A stretch of 64,000 bases of DNA from Pseudomonas sp. BBP2017 (GTDB lineage: Bacteria; Pseudomonadota; Gammaproteobacteria; Pseudomonadales; Pseudomonadaceae). Below, in pieces: positions 9,194 to 18,143 of this stretch. Both the position numbers and the translations under genes were made by a program. The stretch spans positions 310,001 through 374,000 of the forward strand of contig NZ_PVZN01000001.1 of assembly GCF_003024385.1 (NCBI RefSeq), written 5' to 3'. Within the stretch, counting starts at the first letter, position 1. Each line of letters begins with the position of its first letter. The notes beneath the pieces were generated by a model that saw only the letters and a program-made list of their open reading frames with translations, had not been told where the DNA came from and did no database searches.

Positions 9194-11782
9194 TCAGGCT
9201 GTCGCCGACTCGAGGAAGTCCTGGGCAAAGCGCTGCAGCACCCCGCCGGCTTCGTAGATCGACACTTCTTCAGCGGTATCCAGGCGGCAGGTCACTGGCA
9301 CTTCGATACGCTCGCCATTGTGACGGGTGATCACCAGGGTCAGGGTGGCTCGCGGGGTACGCTCACCGACCACATCGAAGGTCTCGGTACCGTCGATATC
9401 CAGAGTCTTGCGGTTCACCCCCGGCTTGAATTCCAGCGGCAACACGCCCATACCGACCAGATTGGTGCGGTGGATACGCTCGAAACCTTCGGCGACGATG
9501 GCCTCGACACCGGCCAGGCGCACGCCCTTGGCCGCCCAGTCACGGGACGAGCCCTGACCGTAGTCGGCACCGGCGACGATGATCAGCGGCTGCTTGCGTT
9601 CCATGTAGGTTTCGATAGCTTCCCACATACGAGTGACCTTGCCTTCCGGCTCGATCCGCGCCAGGGAGCCCTGCTTGACCTTACCGCCTTCCTGAACCAT
9701 TTCATTGAACAGTTTCGGGTTGGCGAACGTGGCGCGTTGCGCGGTCAGGTGATCACCGCGATGGGTTGCATAAGAGTTGAAGTCTTCTTCCGGCAGGCCC
9801 ATTTTCGCCAGGTATTCACCAGCAGCGCTGTCGAGCATGATCGCGTTCGACGGCGACAGGTGGTCGGTGGTGATGTTGTCCGGCAGCACTGCCAACGGGC
9901 GCATGCCCTTGAGCGTACGCTCCCCGGCCAGGGCGCCTTCCCAGTACGGTGGACGACGGATGTAGGTACTCATCGGACGCCAATCGTACAGCGGCGTGAC
10001 TTTCGGCCCGGTGTCTTCCTGAATGGCGAACATCGGGATGTAGACCTGACGGAACTGCTCCGGCTTGACCGCTGCCTTGACCACGGCGTCGATCTCTTCG
10101 TCACTCGGCCAGATGTCCTTGAGGCGGATTTCCTTGCCGTCGACCACCGCCAGTACATCTTTCTCGATGTCGAAGCGGATGGTACCGGCAATGGCATAGG
10201 CCACCACCAACGGCGGCGAAGCCAGGAACGCCTGCTTGGCGTAAGGGTGAATACGCCCATCGAAGTTGCGGTTACCCGAAAGCACGGCGGTGGCGTACAG
10301 GTCGCGGTCGATGATTTCCTGCTGGATTACCGGGTCCAGTGCGCCGGACATGCCGTTGCAGGTGGTGCAGGCAAAGGCCACGATACCGAAACCAAGCTGC
10401 TCCAGCTCTTCATCAAGACCCGCTTCTTTCAGGTACAGGGCCACCGTCTTGGAACCGGGCGCCAGGGACGACTTGACCCATGGTTTACGCACCAGACCCA
10501 GTTTGTTGGCGTTGCGCGCCAACAGGCCTGCGGCGATCACGTTGCGTGGGTTGCTGGTGTTGGTGCAGCTGGTGATGGCGGCAATGATCACCGCGCCATC
10601 CGGCATCTGCCCCGGCACTTCGTCCCACTGACCGGCGATGCCTTTGCTGGCCAGGTCGCTGGTCGCCACGCGGGCGTGCGGGTTGGACGGGCCGGCCATG
10701 TTACGCACAACGCTGGACAGGTCGAAGCGCAACACCCGCTCGTACTCGGCGCTGACCAGGCTGTCGGACCACAGGCCGGCAACCTTGGCATAGGTTTCCA
10801 CCAGCTTGACCTGTTCGTCTTCACGGCCGGTCAACTTGAGATAGTCGATGGTCTGCTGGTCGATGGAGAACATCGCTGCGGTGGCGCCGTATTCCGGGGC
10901 CATGTTGGAGATGGTCGCGCGGTCACCCAGGGTCAGGGCACGGGCGCCTTCGCCGTAGAATTCGAGGTAGGCACCGACGACTTTTTCCTTGCGCAGGAAC
11001 TCGGTCAGGGCCAGTACCACGTCGGTGGCAGTGATGCCAGGCTGCGGCTTGCCCGACAGCTCGACGCCAACGATTTCCGGCAGGCGCATCCACGAGGCGC
11101 GGCCAAGCATGACGTTCTCGGCTTCCAGGCCGCCGACGCCGATGGCGATCACGCCCAGGGCATCGACGTGCGGGGTGTGGCTATCGGTGCCGACACAGGT
11201 ATCAGGATAAGCCACGCCACGCTCAGCATGGATCACTGGCGACATCTTCTCCAGGTTGATCTGGTGCATGATGCCGTTGCCCGGCTGGATCACGTCGACG
11301 TTTTTGAACGCCTTCTTGGTCCAGTTGATAAAGTGGAAGCGGTCTTCGTTGCGGCGGTCCTCGATGGCACGGTTCTTCTCGAATGCTTGCGGGTCAAAAC
11401 CACCGCATTCCACTGCCAGCGAGTGGTCAACGATCAATTGCACCGGCACCACCGGGTTGACCTGGGCCGGGTCACCACCCCCTTCAGCGATGGCGTCACG
11501 CAGACCGGCGAGGTCGACCAACGCGGTCTGGCCAAGGATATCGTGGCAGACCACACGCGCCGGAAACCACGGGAAGTCGAGGTCGCGCTTGCGCTCGATC
11601 AGTTGGCGCAGCGACGCATTGAGGCTGGCCGGATCGCAGCGGCGCACGAGGTTTTCCGCCAGCACGCGCGAGGTGTAGGGAAGACAGTCATAAGCACCGG
11701 GCTCGATCGCGTCGACAGCGGCACGCGCGTCGAAATAATCCAGGCCAGTGCCCGGCAGGTTCTTGCGAAATTCAGTATTCAT
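9194..11782 (-). CDS. acnD: Fe/S-dependent 2-methylisocitrate dehydratase AcnD
   Basis: AcnD is an aconitase-family [4Fe-4S] enzyme that dehydrates 2-methylcitrate to trans-2-methylaconitate, acting with PrpF. At 862 residues it has the AcnA-like order: NTEFRKNLPGTGLDYFD at the N-terminus, GTDSHTPHVDALG near residue 200, cluster cysteines in SCTNTSNP and in ACTTCNGMSG, and the swivel motif YGQGSSRDWAAKGVRL near residue 760. Gene order with prpF is diagnostic for AcnD rather than AcnA. A hairpin at 11824-11861 separates it from prpC. Confidence 0.95.
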   Translation of the reverse strand: MNTEFRKNLPGTGLDYFDARAAVDAIEPGAYDCLPYTSRVLAENLVRRCDPASLNASLRQLIERKRDLDFPWFPARVVCHDILGQTALVDLAGLRDAIAEGGGDPAQVNPVVPVQLIVDHSLAVECGGFDPQAFEKNRAIEDRRNEDRFHFINWTKKAFKNVDVIQPGNGIMHQINLEKMSPVIHAERGVAYPDTCVGTDSHTPHVDALGVIAIGVGGLEAENVMLGRASWMRLPEIVGVELSGKPQPGITATDVVLALTEFLRKEKVVGAYLEFYGEGARALTLGDRATISNMAPEYGATAAMFSIDQQTIDYLKLTGREDEQVKLVETYAKVAGLWSDSLVSAEYERVLRFDLSSVVRNMAGPSNPHARVATSDLASKGIAGQWDEVPGQMPDGAVIIAAITSCTNTSNPRNVIAAGLLARNANKLGLVRKPWVKSSLAPGSKTVALYLKEAGLDEELEQLGFGIVAFACTTCNGMSGALDPVIQQEIIDRDLYATAVLSGNRNFDGRIHPYAKQAFLASPPLVVAYAIAGTIRFDIEKDVLAVVDGKEIRLKDIWPSDEEIDAVVKAAVKPEQFRQVYIPMFAIQEDTGPKVTPLYDWRPMSTYIRRPPYWEGALAGERTLKGMRPLAVLPDNITTDHLSPSNAIMLDSAAGEYLAKMGLPEEDFNSYATHRGDHLTAQRATFANPKLFNEMVQEGGKVKQGSLARIEPEGKVTRMWEAIETYMERKQPLIIVAGADYGQGSSRDWAAKGVRLAGVEAIVAEGFERIHRTNLVGMGVLPLEFKPGVNRKTLDIDGTETFDVVGERTPRATLTLVITRHNGERIEVPVTCRLDTAEEVSIYEAGGVLQRFAQDFLESATA

Positions 11783-11823
11783 GGCACAGGGACTCGATCA
11801 CGGTAAGGTCGGTATCTGGCAAT

Positions 11824-11861
11824 CCTGGCTTGCCCTGTCCTTGGTCAGGGGGCAAGCCAGG
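11824..11861. repeat. Intra-operon hairpin between prpC and acnD
   Basis: CCTGGCTTGCCC (11824-11835) is exactly complementary to GGGCAAGCCAGG (11850-11861). There is no U-tract. Its place between two genes of one operon suggests an mRNA-stability element or attenuator of downstream genes. Confidence 0.55.
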
Positions 11862-11876
11862 AATTTGCGGCCAGGC

Positions 11877-13004
11877 TCAGCGTTGTTCGATTGGCACGAA
11901 CTTGCGCTGTTCAACGCCGGTGTACTCGGCGCTCGGACGGATGATGCGGTTGTTGGCACGCTGTTCGAACACATGGGCCGCCCAGCCGGTCAGGCGCGAG
12001 CAGACGAAGATCGGGGTGAACAACTTGGTCGGGATGCCCATGAAGTGATACGCCGAGGCGTGATAGAAGTCGGCGTTGGGGAACAGCTTCTTCTGTTCCC
12101 ACATGGTCTTGTCGATCGCTTCGGACACCGGATACAGCACCGTGTCACCAACTTCGTCAGCGAGCTTCTTCGACCAGCCCTTGATCACTTCGTTACGCGG
12201 GTCGGACTCTTTGTAGATCGCGTGACCGAAGCCCATGATCTTGTCTTTGCGCTCAAGCATTTGCAGCAGCTCGGCCACCGCGTCCTGCGGGCTCTGGAAG
12301 CGCTCGATCAGTTCCATCGCCGCTTCGTTGGCACCGCCATGCAGCGGGCCGCGCAGCGAACCGATGGCTGCGGTGATGCACGAGTACAGGTCCGACAGGG
12401 TCGATGCGCACACGCGGGCAGTGAAGGTCGACGCGTTGAATTCGTGCTCGGCGTAGAGGATCAGCGAGACGTTCATCACTTTCACATGCAGCTCGCTCGG
12501 CTTCTTGCCGTGCAGCAGGTGCAGGAAGTGGCCGCCGATGGTGTCTTCATCGCTGGTGCAGTTGATACGTACGCCATCGTGGGTGAAGCGGTACCAGTAG
12601 CACATCACCGCCGGGAACAGTGCCAGCAGGCGATCGGTCTTGTCGCGCTGCTGTTCGAAGGTCAGCTCGGGCTCCAGGGTGCCAAGCATCGAGCAACCGG
12701 TACGCATCACATCCATCGGATGGGCATCTGCCGGAATGCGCTCAAGCACTTCCTTCAGCGCTTGTGGCAAGTCACGCAGGGTCTTGAGCCTGCCCTTGTA
12801 CTCGGCCAGCTGGGCCGCACTGGGCAGATCGCCGTATAGCAGCAGGTAGGCCACTTCTTCGAACTCGGCACCAGCGGCCAGGTCGCGGACGTCATAACCA
12901 CGATAGGTCAGGCCGGCCCCGGCCTGGCCTACGGTCGACAGTGCAGTTTGCCCGGCCACTTGACCACGCAGGCCGGCTCCACTGAGTACTTTTGCTTCGG
13001 CCAT
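11877..13004 (-). CDS. prpC: 2-methylcitrate synthase
   Basis: PrpC condenses propionyl-CoA with oxaloacetate to 2-methylcitrate. The 375-residue protein is citrate-synthase-like, with LHGGANEAAME and GFGHAIYKESDPRN holding the catalytic histidines, and short length typical of PrpC rather than the 430-residue GltA. The start MAEAKVLSGAG is preceded by a GGAGAAAG ribosome site; an in-frame start 13 codons upstream is not used in the family. It follows prpB after 63 bases. Confidence 0.95.
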   Translation of the reverse strand: MAEAKVLSGAGLRGQVAGQTALSTVGQAGAGLTYRGYDVRDLAAGAEFEEVAYLLLYGDLPSAAQLAEYKGRLKTLRDLPQALKEVLERIPADAHPMDVMRTGCSMLGTLEPELTFEQQRDKTDRLLALFPAVMCYWYRFTHDGVRINCTSDEDTIGGHFLHLLHGKKPSELHVKVMNVSLILYAEHEFNASTFTARVCASTLSDLYSCITAAIGSLRGPLHGGANEAAMELIERFQSPQDAVAELLQMLERKDKIMGFGHAIYKESDPRNEVIKGWSKKLADEVGDTVLYPVSEAIDKTMWEQKKLFPNADFYHASAYHFMGIPTKLFTPIFVCSRLTGWAAHVFEQRANNRIIRPSAEYTGVEQRKFVPIEQR

Positions 13005-13067
13005 GTCTTTCTCCACTCTTGAATTTGTTATGGGAAACGGCAACTCATCACGGGTTGAAGCAGGTGT

Positions 13068-13958
13068 TCAGCCCTTTTTCTGGGCGAACAGGGCGTCGAG
13101 GCTTTGCTCGAACGCGTGGTAGTTGATGGCGTCGTACAGTTCCATCCGAGTCTGCATGGTGTCGATGACGTTTTTCTGCGTGCCATCGCGACGCAGCGCG
13201 GTGTAGACATTCTCGGCTGCCTTGTTCATGGCGCGGAACGCCGACAGCGGGTAGAGCACCAGCGATACGTCGACCGAAGCCAGTTCTTCGGTGGTGTACA
13301 GCGGGGTGGCACCGAATTCGGTGATGTTGGCCAGGATCGGCGCTTTGATGCGGTCGGCGAAGGTCTTGTACATCGCAAGCTCAGTAATCGCTTCCGGGAA
13401 GACCATGTCGGCACCCGCTTCGATACACGCAGCAGCACGCTCCAGAGCTGATTCCAGGCCTTCGACGGCCAGGGCGTCAGTACGCGCCATGATCACGAAA
13501 CTGTCGTCGGTACGAGCGTCCACCGCCGCCTTGATGCGGTCGACCATTTCCTGCTGGGAGACGATTTCCTTGTTCGGACGATGGCCGCATCGCTTGGCGC
13601 CGACCTGGTCCTCGATGTGGATCGCCGCCGCGCCGAACTTGATCATCGACTTGACGGTACGGGCGACGTTGAACGCCGAGGAACCGAAACCGGTGTCGAC
13701 ATCCACCAGCAGCGGCAGGTCGCAGACGTCGGTGATACGACGGACGTCGGTCAGCACGTCATCCAGCCCGGTGATGCCCAGGTCCGGCAGGCCCAGGGAG
13801 CCCGCAGCTACGCCGCCACCGGAAAGGTAGATGGCTTTGAAGCCGGCACGCTTGGCCAACAGGGCATGGTTGGCGTTAATCGCACCGACCACCTGCAACG
13901 GGTGTTCGGCGGCAACTGCATCGCGAAAGCGCTGGCCGGGACTGCTTTTCTGACTCAT
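13068..13958 (-). CDS. prpB: 2-methylisocitrate lyase
   Basis: PrpB cleaves 2-methylisocitrate to succinate and pyruvate, the last step of the methylcitrate cycle. The 296-residue protein shows the isocitrate lyase/PEP mutase fold: [15 protein letters not shown], metal-binding DVDTGFG, and the catalytic loop [12 protein letters not shown] with the active cysteine. Its ATG overlaps the stop of the upstream regulator gene by four bases (ATGA), indicating co-transcription and coupling. Confidence 0.96.
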   Translation of the reverse strand: MSQKSSPGQRFRDAVAAEHPLQVVGAINANHALLAKRAGFKAIYLSGGGVAAGSLGLPDLGITGLDDVLTDVRRITDVCDLPLLVDVDTGFGSSAFNVARTVKSMIKFGAAAIHIEDQVGAKRCGHRPNKEIVSQQEMVDRIKAAVDARTDDSFVIMARTDALAVEGLESALERAAACIEAGADMVFPEAITELAMYKTFADRIKAPILANITEFGATPLYTTEELASVDVSLVLYPLSAFRAMNKAAENVYTALRRDGTQKNVIDTMQTRMELYDAINYHAFEQSLDALFAQKKG

Positions 13959-14665
13959 GACTCACCTCGTGGGCTGGTAGCGTCCAGATAGTGACGCTCG
14001 ATATTGCGTTTGGAAGCGCCGATGTGACGGCGCATCAAGAGCTCGGCCAGTTCGCCGTCACGGTCGGCGATGGCATCGAGAATCCGGTGGTGCTCGGCGA
14101 ACGCCTGGTGTGGCCGGTTGGGCGTGGCGGAAAACTGGATGCGGTACATGCGCACCAGTTGATACAGCTCGCCGCAGAGCATCTGCACCAGGGTGCGGTT
14201 GCCGCTACCCTGGATAATCCGGTAATGGAAGTCGTAGTCACCTTCCTGCTGGTAGTAACCCAGGCCGGCCTGAAAGGTGGCGTCACGCTCGTGGGTATCG
14301 AGGACCCGGCGCAGCTCATCGATCTCGGCTACGCTCATACGCTCGGCAGCCAGGCGACAGGCCATGCCCTCCAGGGACTCGCGGATCTCGTACAACTCGA
14401 TCAGCTCGGCATGGCTCAGCGATACCACCCGCGCGCCGACATGCGGCACGCGCACCAGCAGGCGCTGGCCTTCCAGGCGATGGATCGCCTCGCGCAGCGG
14501 CCCGCGGCTGATGCCGTAGGTGCGCGCCAGCTCAGGCTCGGAGATCTTGCTGCCTGGGGCGATTTCGCCCTTGACGATAGCCGCCTGGATGCGCCGAAAG
14601 ACGTTTTCCGAGAGGGTTTCGGAATCCTCTGCGATTGCGCCGGGGGCTTGGGCTGCGTCCAGCAT
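13955..14665 (-). CDS. GntR-family (FCD) regulator of the methylcitrate cluster
   Basis: The regulator of 236 residues has an N-terminal GntR winged helix ([40 protein letters not shown], residues about 18-85) and a C-terminal FCD ligand domain with metal-ligand-type residues ([18 protein letters not shown]). It is the first gene of the prp operon, so it very likely controls it and itself, with a methylcitrate-type signal as the probable ligand (inference). The start MLDAAQAP is preceded by GAGG; an alternative ATG at 14719 lacks a ribosome site. Two matching dyads lie upstream. Confidence 0.9.
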   Translation of the reverse strand: MLDAAQAPGAIAEDSETLSENVFRRIQAAIVKGEIAPGSKISEPELARTYGISRGPLREAIHRLEGQRLLVRVPHVGARVVSLSHAELIELYEIRESLEGMACRLAAERMSVAEIDELRRVLDTHERDATFQAGLGYYQQEGDYDFHYRIIQGSGNRTLVQMLCGELYQLVRMYRIQFSATPNRPHQAFAEHHRILDAIADRDGELAELLMRRHIGASKRNIERHYLDATSPRGES

Positions 14666-14677
14666 ATTGTCGACACC
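14666..14677. promoter_or_regulatory. Putative GntR operator, proximal copy
   Basis: ATTGTCGACACC matches the perfect dyad at 14739-14750 in 10 of 12 positions. It directly abuts the start codon of the prp regulator, so binding here would block expression of the operon. Centre-to-centre distance to the distal copy is 73 bases, about seven helical turns. Confidence 0.6.
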
Positions 14678-14738
14678 TCGTAAACCAGTGAGGCCAAAAC
14701 TAGCCAAATCGACTGACATAGTCAAAGACAAAATCAAT

Positions 14739-14750
14739 ATTGTCGACAAT
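14739..14750. promoter_or_regulatory. Putative GntR operator, distal copy (perfect palindrome)
   Basis: ATTGTCGACAAT is a perfect 12-bp palindrome in the region between the divergent prp regulator and the protease operon. The repeated core TTGTCGACA is the likely binding site of the adjacent GntR protein. The remaining 14666-14957 region holds no gene. Confidence 0.65.
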
Positions 14751-14957
14751 CGTCTAAGAACGAACTTCACATGCCAAGGTGTTGTCTGAGTGCAGCCGCT
14801 GGCGCCAGCACACCAGCGTGATAGAATGCCGCGCCCCACACAGGGCATGAACAGTGTGCTTGTCATCATTTCGTGGTGATGACAGATAAACGAGGAAGCT
14901 TGCGCAGTACTGCCAGTGGCCTTGACCCGAACACCGCACAGCACCGCGCCAGGATTT

Positions 14958-15494
14958 ATGAGACTTACGCCCCTTCTACTGTTGCTCAGCCTGTTTTTGT
15001 TGCCTGCCGTTGGCCAGGCTGCGGAAAAGACCGTGTACGGCCTTAATGAATACGCCCGCCTCGCCGATATCGACCTGGAGGTTGCCGCCAAGCTCGATAC
15101 CGGGGCCAAGACTGCCTCGCTCAGCGCCCGCGACATCAAGCGCTTCAAGCGTAATGGTGAGTCATGGGTACGCTTCTACCTGGCGATTGACGCCGCCCAC
15201 GCGCATCCGATAGAACGACCGCTGGCCCGTGTCAGCAAAATCAAGCGGCGCGCCGGCGATTACAACCCGGATGAGGGCAAGGCCTACACTGCCCGCCCGG
15301 TGATTGAACTGAACATCTGCATGGGCACGGCCCAACGCGTGATCGAAGTGAACCTGACCGACCGCAGCGCGTTCCAGTACCCACTGCTGATCGGCTCCGA
15401 GGCACTCAAGCACTTTGATGCGCTGGTCGACCCAAGCCTTAAATACGCGGCCGGCAAACCTGCCTGCGCCCCTGACGCTCACACCGCAGAGTAA
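14958..15494 (+). CDS. Exported retropepsin-like (ATP-dependent zinc protease family) protein
   Basis: The 178-residue protein begins with a signal peptide (RLTPLLLLLSLFLLPAVGQAA, cleaved near residue 22), so it is periplasmic. The mature part belongs to the family labelled ATP-dependent zinc protease, which in fact has a retropepsin-like aspartic fold: AAKLDTGAKTASLSA carries the DTGA catalytic motif and LLIGSEALKHF the matching C-terminal segment. The start is the ATG before the signal peptide. It heads an operon with a transglutaminase-like membrane protein and an ATP-grasp enzyme, a set linked in pseudomonads to osmotic or envelope stress. Confidence 0.85.
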   Translation: MRLTPLLLLLSLFLLPAVGQAAEKTVYGLNEYARLADIDLEVAAKLDTGAKTASLSARDIKRFKRNGESWVRFYLAIDAAHAHPIERPLARVSKIKRRAGDYNPDEGKAYTARPVIELNICMGTAQRVIEVNLTDRSAFQYPLLIGSEALKHFDALVDPSLKYAAGKPACAPDAHTAE

Positions 15495-15499
15495 TCCCG

Positions 15500-17032
15500 A
15501 TGCGCTCTCTTACCCTTCATCTGAAAGTCCTGATCACCGTACTGGTGCTATTGGGCATCATCGTCACGGCCTATCAGATCTTCTTTCTCGGGATCCCGGT
15601 GACCGAAGACGAGACCGACGACCTGTGGAACATCGACGCCAAAGTCGAGTTCGTCGCCAACCCCAAGGACCCGATCAAGGTCCAGATGTTCGTACCGCCG
15701 CTGAACCGCGATTACGTCAGCCTCAATGAGAGCTTCATTTCCAACAACTACGGGGTCAGCGTCAACCGCGTCGACGGCAACCGCAAGGTCACCTGGTCGG
15801 CCCGTCGCGCCAGCGGCAACCAGACTTTGTACTACCGCCTGGTCCTGACCAAGCGCTACAGCACCGAAAAAGCCAAGATCAAGGGCCCGACCTTCCGCGA
15901 CAGCCTGGCCGTAGAAGGCCCGGAAAAAATCGCCGCCGAAGCCCTGATGGCGCCGATCCGCCAGCACTCGGCCGACGTCGAAACCTTCGTCAGCGAAACC
16001 ATCAAGCGGGTCAACAACCTCAATGACGATAACGTCAAGCTGCTGCTGGCTGGCGATGCCTCGTCGCTGAACAAAGCCAAGGTTATTGACCTGCTGCTGT
16101 CGATCGCCCACGTACCGGTGGAAAAGGTCCACACCATCCGCCTGATCGCCGACCAGCCGCAAACCCCTGAACTGTGGCTGCGCAGCTTCAACGGCACCGA
16201 CTGGCTGTACTTCAATCCGGACACCGGCGAACAGGGCCTGCCCACCGACCGCCTGCTGTGGTGGACCGGCGATGACAACCTGATCACTGTCGATGGCGGC
16301 AAAAAAGCCAACGTCAGCTTCAGTCTGAACAACAGCGAGATGAATGCCATCCGCCTGGCCAAGCTGACCGACGAGAACACCGACGCCGACTTCCTCGAAT
16401 ACTCGCTCTACGGCCTGCCGCTGCAGACCCAGCAAACCTTCATGATCATGGTCATGATCCCGATCGGCGTGCTGGTAATCCTGGTGTTGCGCAACCTGAT
16501 CGGCCTGCAGACCCTGGGCACCTTCACCCCGGTCCTGATCGCCCTGGCCTTCCGTGAAACCCAACTGGGCTTCGGTATCATCCTGTTCACGGTGATCACG
16601 GCACTGGGCCTGTCACTCCGTTCCTACCTTGAACACCTGAAGCTGCAGATGCTGCCGCGTCTGTCGGTGGTGCTGACCTTCGTCGTGGTGCTGATCGCCG
16701 CGATCAGCCTGTTCAGCCACAAGCTGGGCCTGGAGCGCGGTCTGTCGGTGGCGCTGTTCCCGATGGTGATCCTGACCATGACCATCGAACGCCTGTCGAT
16801 CACCTGGGAAGAGCGTGGCGGCGGCCATGCGATGAAAGTCGCCGTCGGCACCCTGTTCGCCGCCACCCTGGCGCACCTGCTGATGAGCGTGCCGGAGCTG
16901 GTGTACTTCGTCTTCACCTTCCCGGCAGTTCTGCTGATCCTGGTGGGCTTCATGCTGGCGATGGGTCGCTACCGCGGCTACCGCCTGACGGAGCTGGTGC
17001 GCTTCAAAGCTTTCGTGAAGGCTGACGCCTGA
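15500..17032 (+). CDS. Inactive transglutaminase fused to seven-TM domain
   Basis: The 510-residue membrane protein has an N-terminal TM (about residues 5-25), a periplasmic region with a transglutaminase-like fold (about 30-300, with VEKVHTIRLI and WLYFNPDTGEQG) and a C-terminal block of hydrophobic helices from about residue 320 to 495 (QTFMIMVMIPIGVLVILVL onward). The family is annotated as inactive transglutaminase with 7TM. It lies five bases after the protease gene and its stop overlaps the next start (TGATG), so the three are one operon. Confidence 0.87.
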   Translation: MRSLTLHLKVLITVLVLLGIIVTAYQIFFLGIPVTEDETDDLWNIDAKVEFVANPKDPIKVQMFVPPLNRDYVSLNESFISNNYGVSVNRVDGNRKVTWSARRASGNQTLYYRLVLTKRYSTEKAKIKGPTFRDSLAVEGPEKIAAEALMAPIRQHSADVETFVSETIKRVNNLNDDNVKLLLAGDASSLNKAKVIDLLLSIAHVPVEKVHTIRLIADQPQTPELWLRSFNGTDWLYFNPDTGEQGLPTDRLLWWTGDDNLITVDGGKKANVSFSLNNSEMNAIRLAKLTDENTDADFLEYSLYGLPLQTQQTFMIMVMIPIGVLVILVLRNLIGLQTLGTFTPVLIALAFRETQLGFGIILFTVITALGLSLRSYLEHLKLQMLPRLSVVLTFVVVLIAAISLFSHKLGLERGLSVALFPMVILTMTIERLSITWEERGGGHAMKVAVGTLFAATLAHLLMSVPELVYFVFTFPAVLLILVGFMLAMGRYRGYRLTELVRFKAFVKADA

Positions 17033-18012
17033 TGTTCGGTCTCTGGAAAACCTGGAAAGCCCTGGAGGCCCGGGGCATCATGGGTATCAACCGGCGCAAT
17101 GCGGACTACGTCCTCAAGTACAACAAGCGCCACCTGTACCCGATCGTCGACGACAAGATCATCACCAAGGAGCGTGCGATCAAGGCCGGCATTCACGTGC
17201 CGGAAATGTACGGGATCATCTCCACCGAGAAAGAGATCGACAAACTCGGCGAGATCATCGGCCAGCGCAACGACTTCGTCGTCAAACCCGCTCAGGGTGC
17301 CGGCGGCGACGGCATCCTGGTGGTGGCCGACCGCTTCGAGGACCGTTATCGCACGGTCTCGGGCAAGATCATCAGCCACGAGGAGATCGAGCACCAGATC
17401 TCCAGCATCCTCACCGGCCTGTACTCGCTGGGCGGTCACCGTGACCGCGCCCTGATCGAGTACCGGGTGACCCCCGACCAGATCTTCAAAAGCATCAGCT
17501 ATGAAGGCGTGCCGGACATCCGCATCATCGTGTTGATGGGCTACCCGGTGATGGCCATGCTACGCCTGCCGACCCGCCAGTCGGGCGGCAAGGCCAACCT
17601 GCACCAGGGCGCCATCGGTGTCGGTGTAGACCTGGCGACCGGCGTGACCCTGCGCGGCACCTGGCTGAACAACATCATCAGCAAGCACCCGGACACCACC
17701 AACGCGGTGGACGGCGTGCAGCTACCGAACTGGGACGGCTTCATGAAGCTGGCAGCCGGCTGCTACGAGCTGTGCGGGCTGGGTTACATCGGTGTCGATA
17801 TGGTCCTGGACCAGGACAAGGGCCCGTTGATCCTCGAACTCAATGCGCGCCCCGGCCTGAACATCCAGATCGCCAACGACTGCGGCTTGACCAAGCGTAC
17901 TCATGCCGTAGAAGCACACCTGGAGCAACTGGCCAAAGACGGTCGCCAGGAGACCGTCGAAGAGCGCGTACGCTTCGCTCAGGAGCTGTTCGGCCACGTA
18001 CCGTCCAACTGA
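17032..18012 (+). CDS. Alpha-L-glutamate ligase-like ATP-grasp protein
   Basis: The 326-residue cytoplasmic enzyme is an ATP-grasp ligase of the RimK-like type. ATP-grasp features are FVVKPAQGAGGDGILVV near residue 80-97 (lysine and glycine loop), a DIRIIVLMGYPVMAMLRLPT strand, and the metal-binding ILELNARPGLNIQIAN near residue 270. It probably joins an amino acid such as glutamate to an acceptor, unknown here. Coupling to the exported protease and membrane transglutaminase-like protein suggests that it makes, and the others process, a peptide or a modified envelope component. Confidence 0.87.
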   Translation: MFGLWKTWKALEARGIMGINRRNADYVLKYNKRHLYPIVDDKIITKERAIKAGIHVPEMYGIISTEKEIDKLGEIIGQRNDFVVKPAQGAGGDGILVVADRFEDRYRTVSGKIISHEEIEHQISSILTGLYSLGGHRDRALIEYRVTPDQIFKSISYEGVPDIRIIVLMGYPVMAMLRLPTRQSGGKANLHQGAIGVGVDLATGVTLRGTWLNNIISKHPDTTNAVDGVQLPNWDGFMKLAAGCYELCGLGYIGVDMVLDQDKGPLILELNARPGLNIQIANDCGLTKRTHAVEAHLEQLAKDGRQETVEERVRFAQELFGHVPSN

Positions 18013-18024
18013 GTGCAAGCACTT

Positions 18025-18058
18025 TGCCTGCGTCAGCCAGCCCTGGCTGACGCAGGCA
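18025..18058 (+). terminator. Long-stem hairpin ending the protease/ATP-grasp operon
   Basis: TGCCTGCGTCAGCCAG (18025-18040) is exactly complementary to 18043-18058, leaving almost no loop. No T-run follows, so it may be a Rho-assisted terminator or mRNA-stabilising end. Confidence 0.65.
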
Positions 18059-18143
18059 AGGCACTCAAGGTCGTAGTCTGCGCTAGGCGCATTTCCTGCA
18101 CAGGACTACAATCGCCTCCCCCGCATTCATAGCTGTTACTTGC

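Noticed and set aside
9041..11806. Open frame of 921 codons antisense to acnD
   Set aside because: It mirrors the codon structure of acnD on the other strand in GC-rich DNA, has low-complexity His/Gly/Val-rich sequence and no recognisable domain. Similar antisense frames oppose acnB, kdpB, kdpA and the GGDEF-EAL gene.
14666..15148. N-terminal extension of the prp regulator by up to 161 residues
   Set aside because: The extension runs through the operator dyads and the divergent gene, lacks a ribosome site and is not part of the GntR family. An ATG at 14719 was also considered but has no ribosome site.
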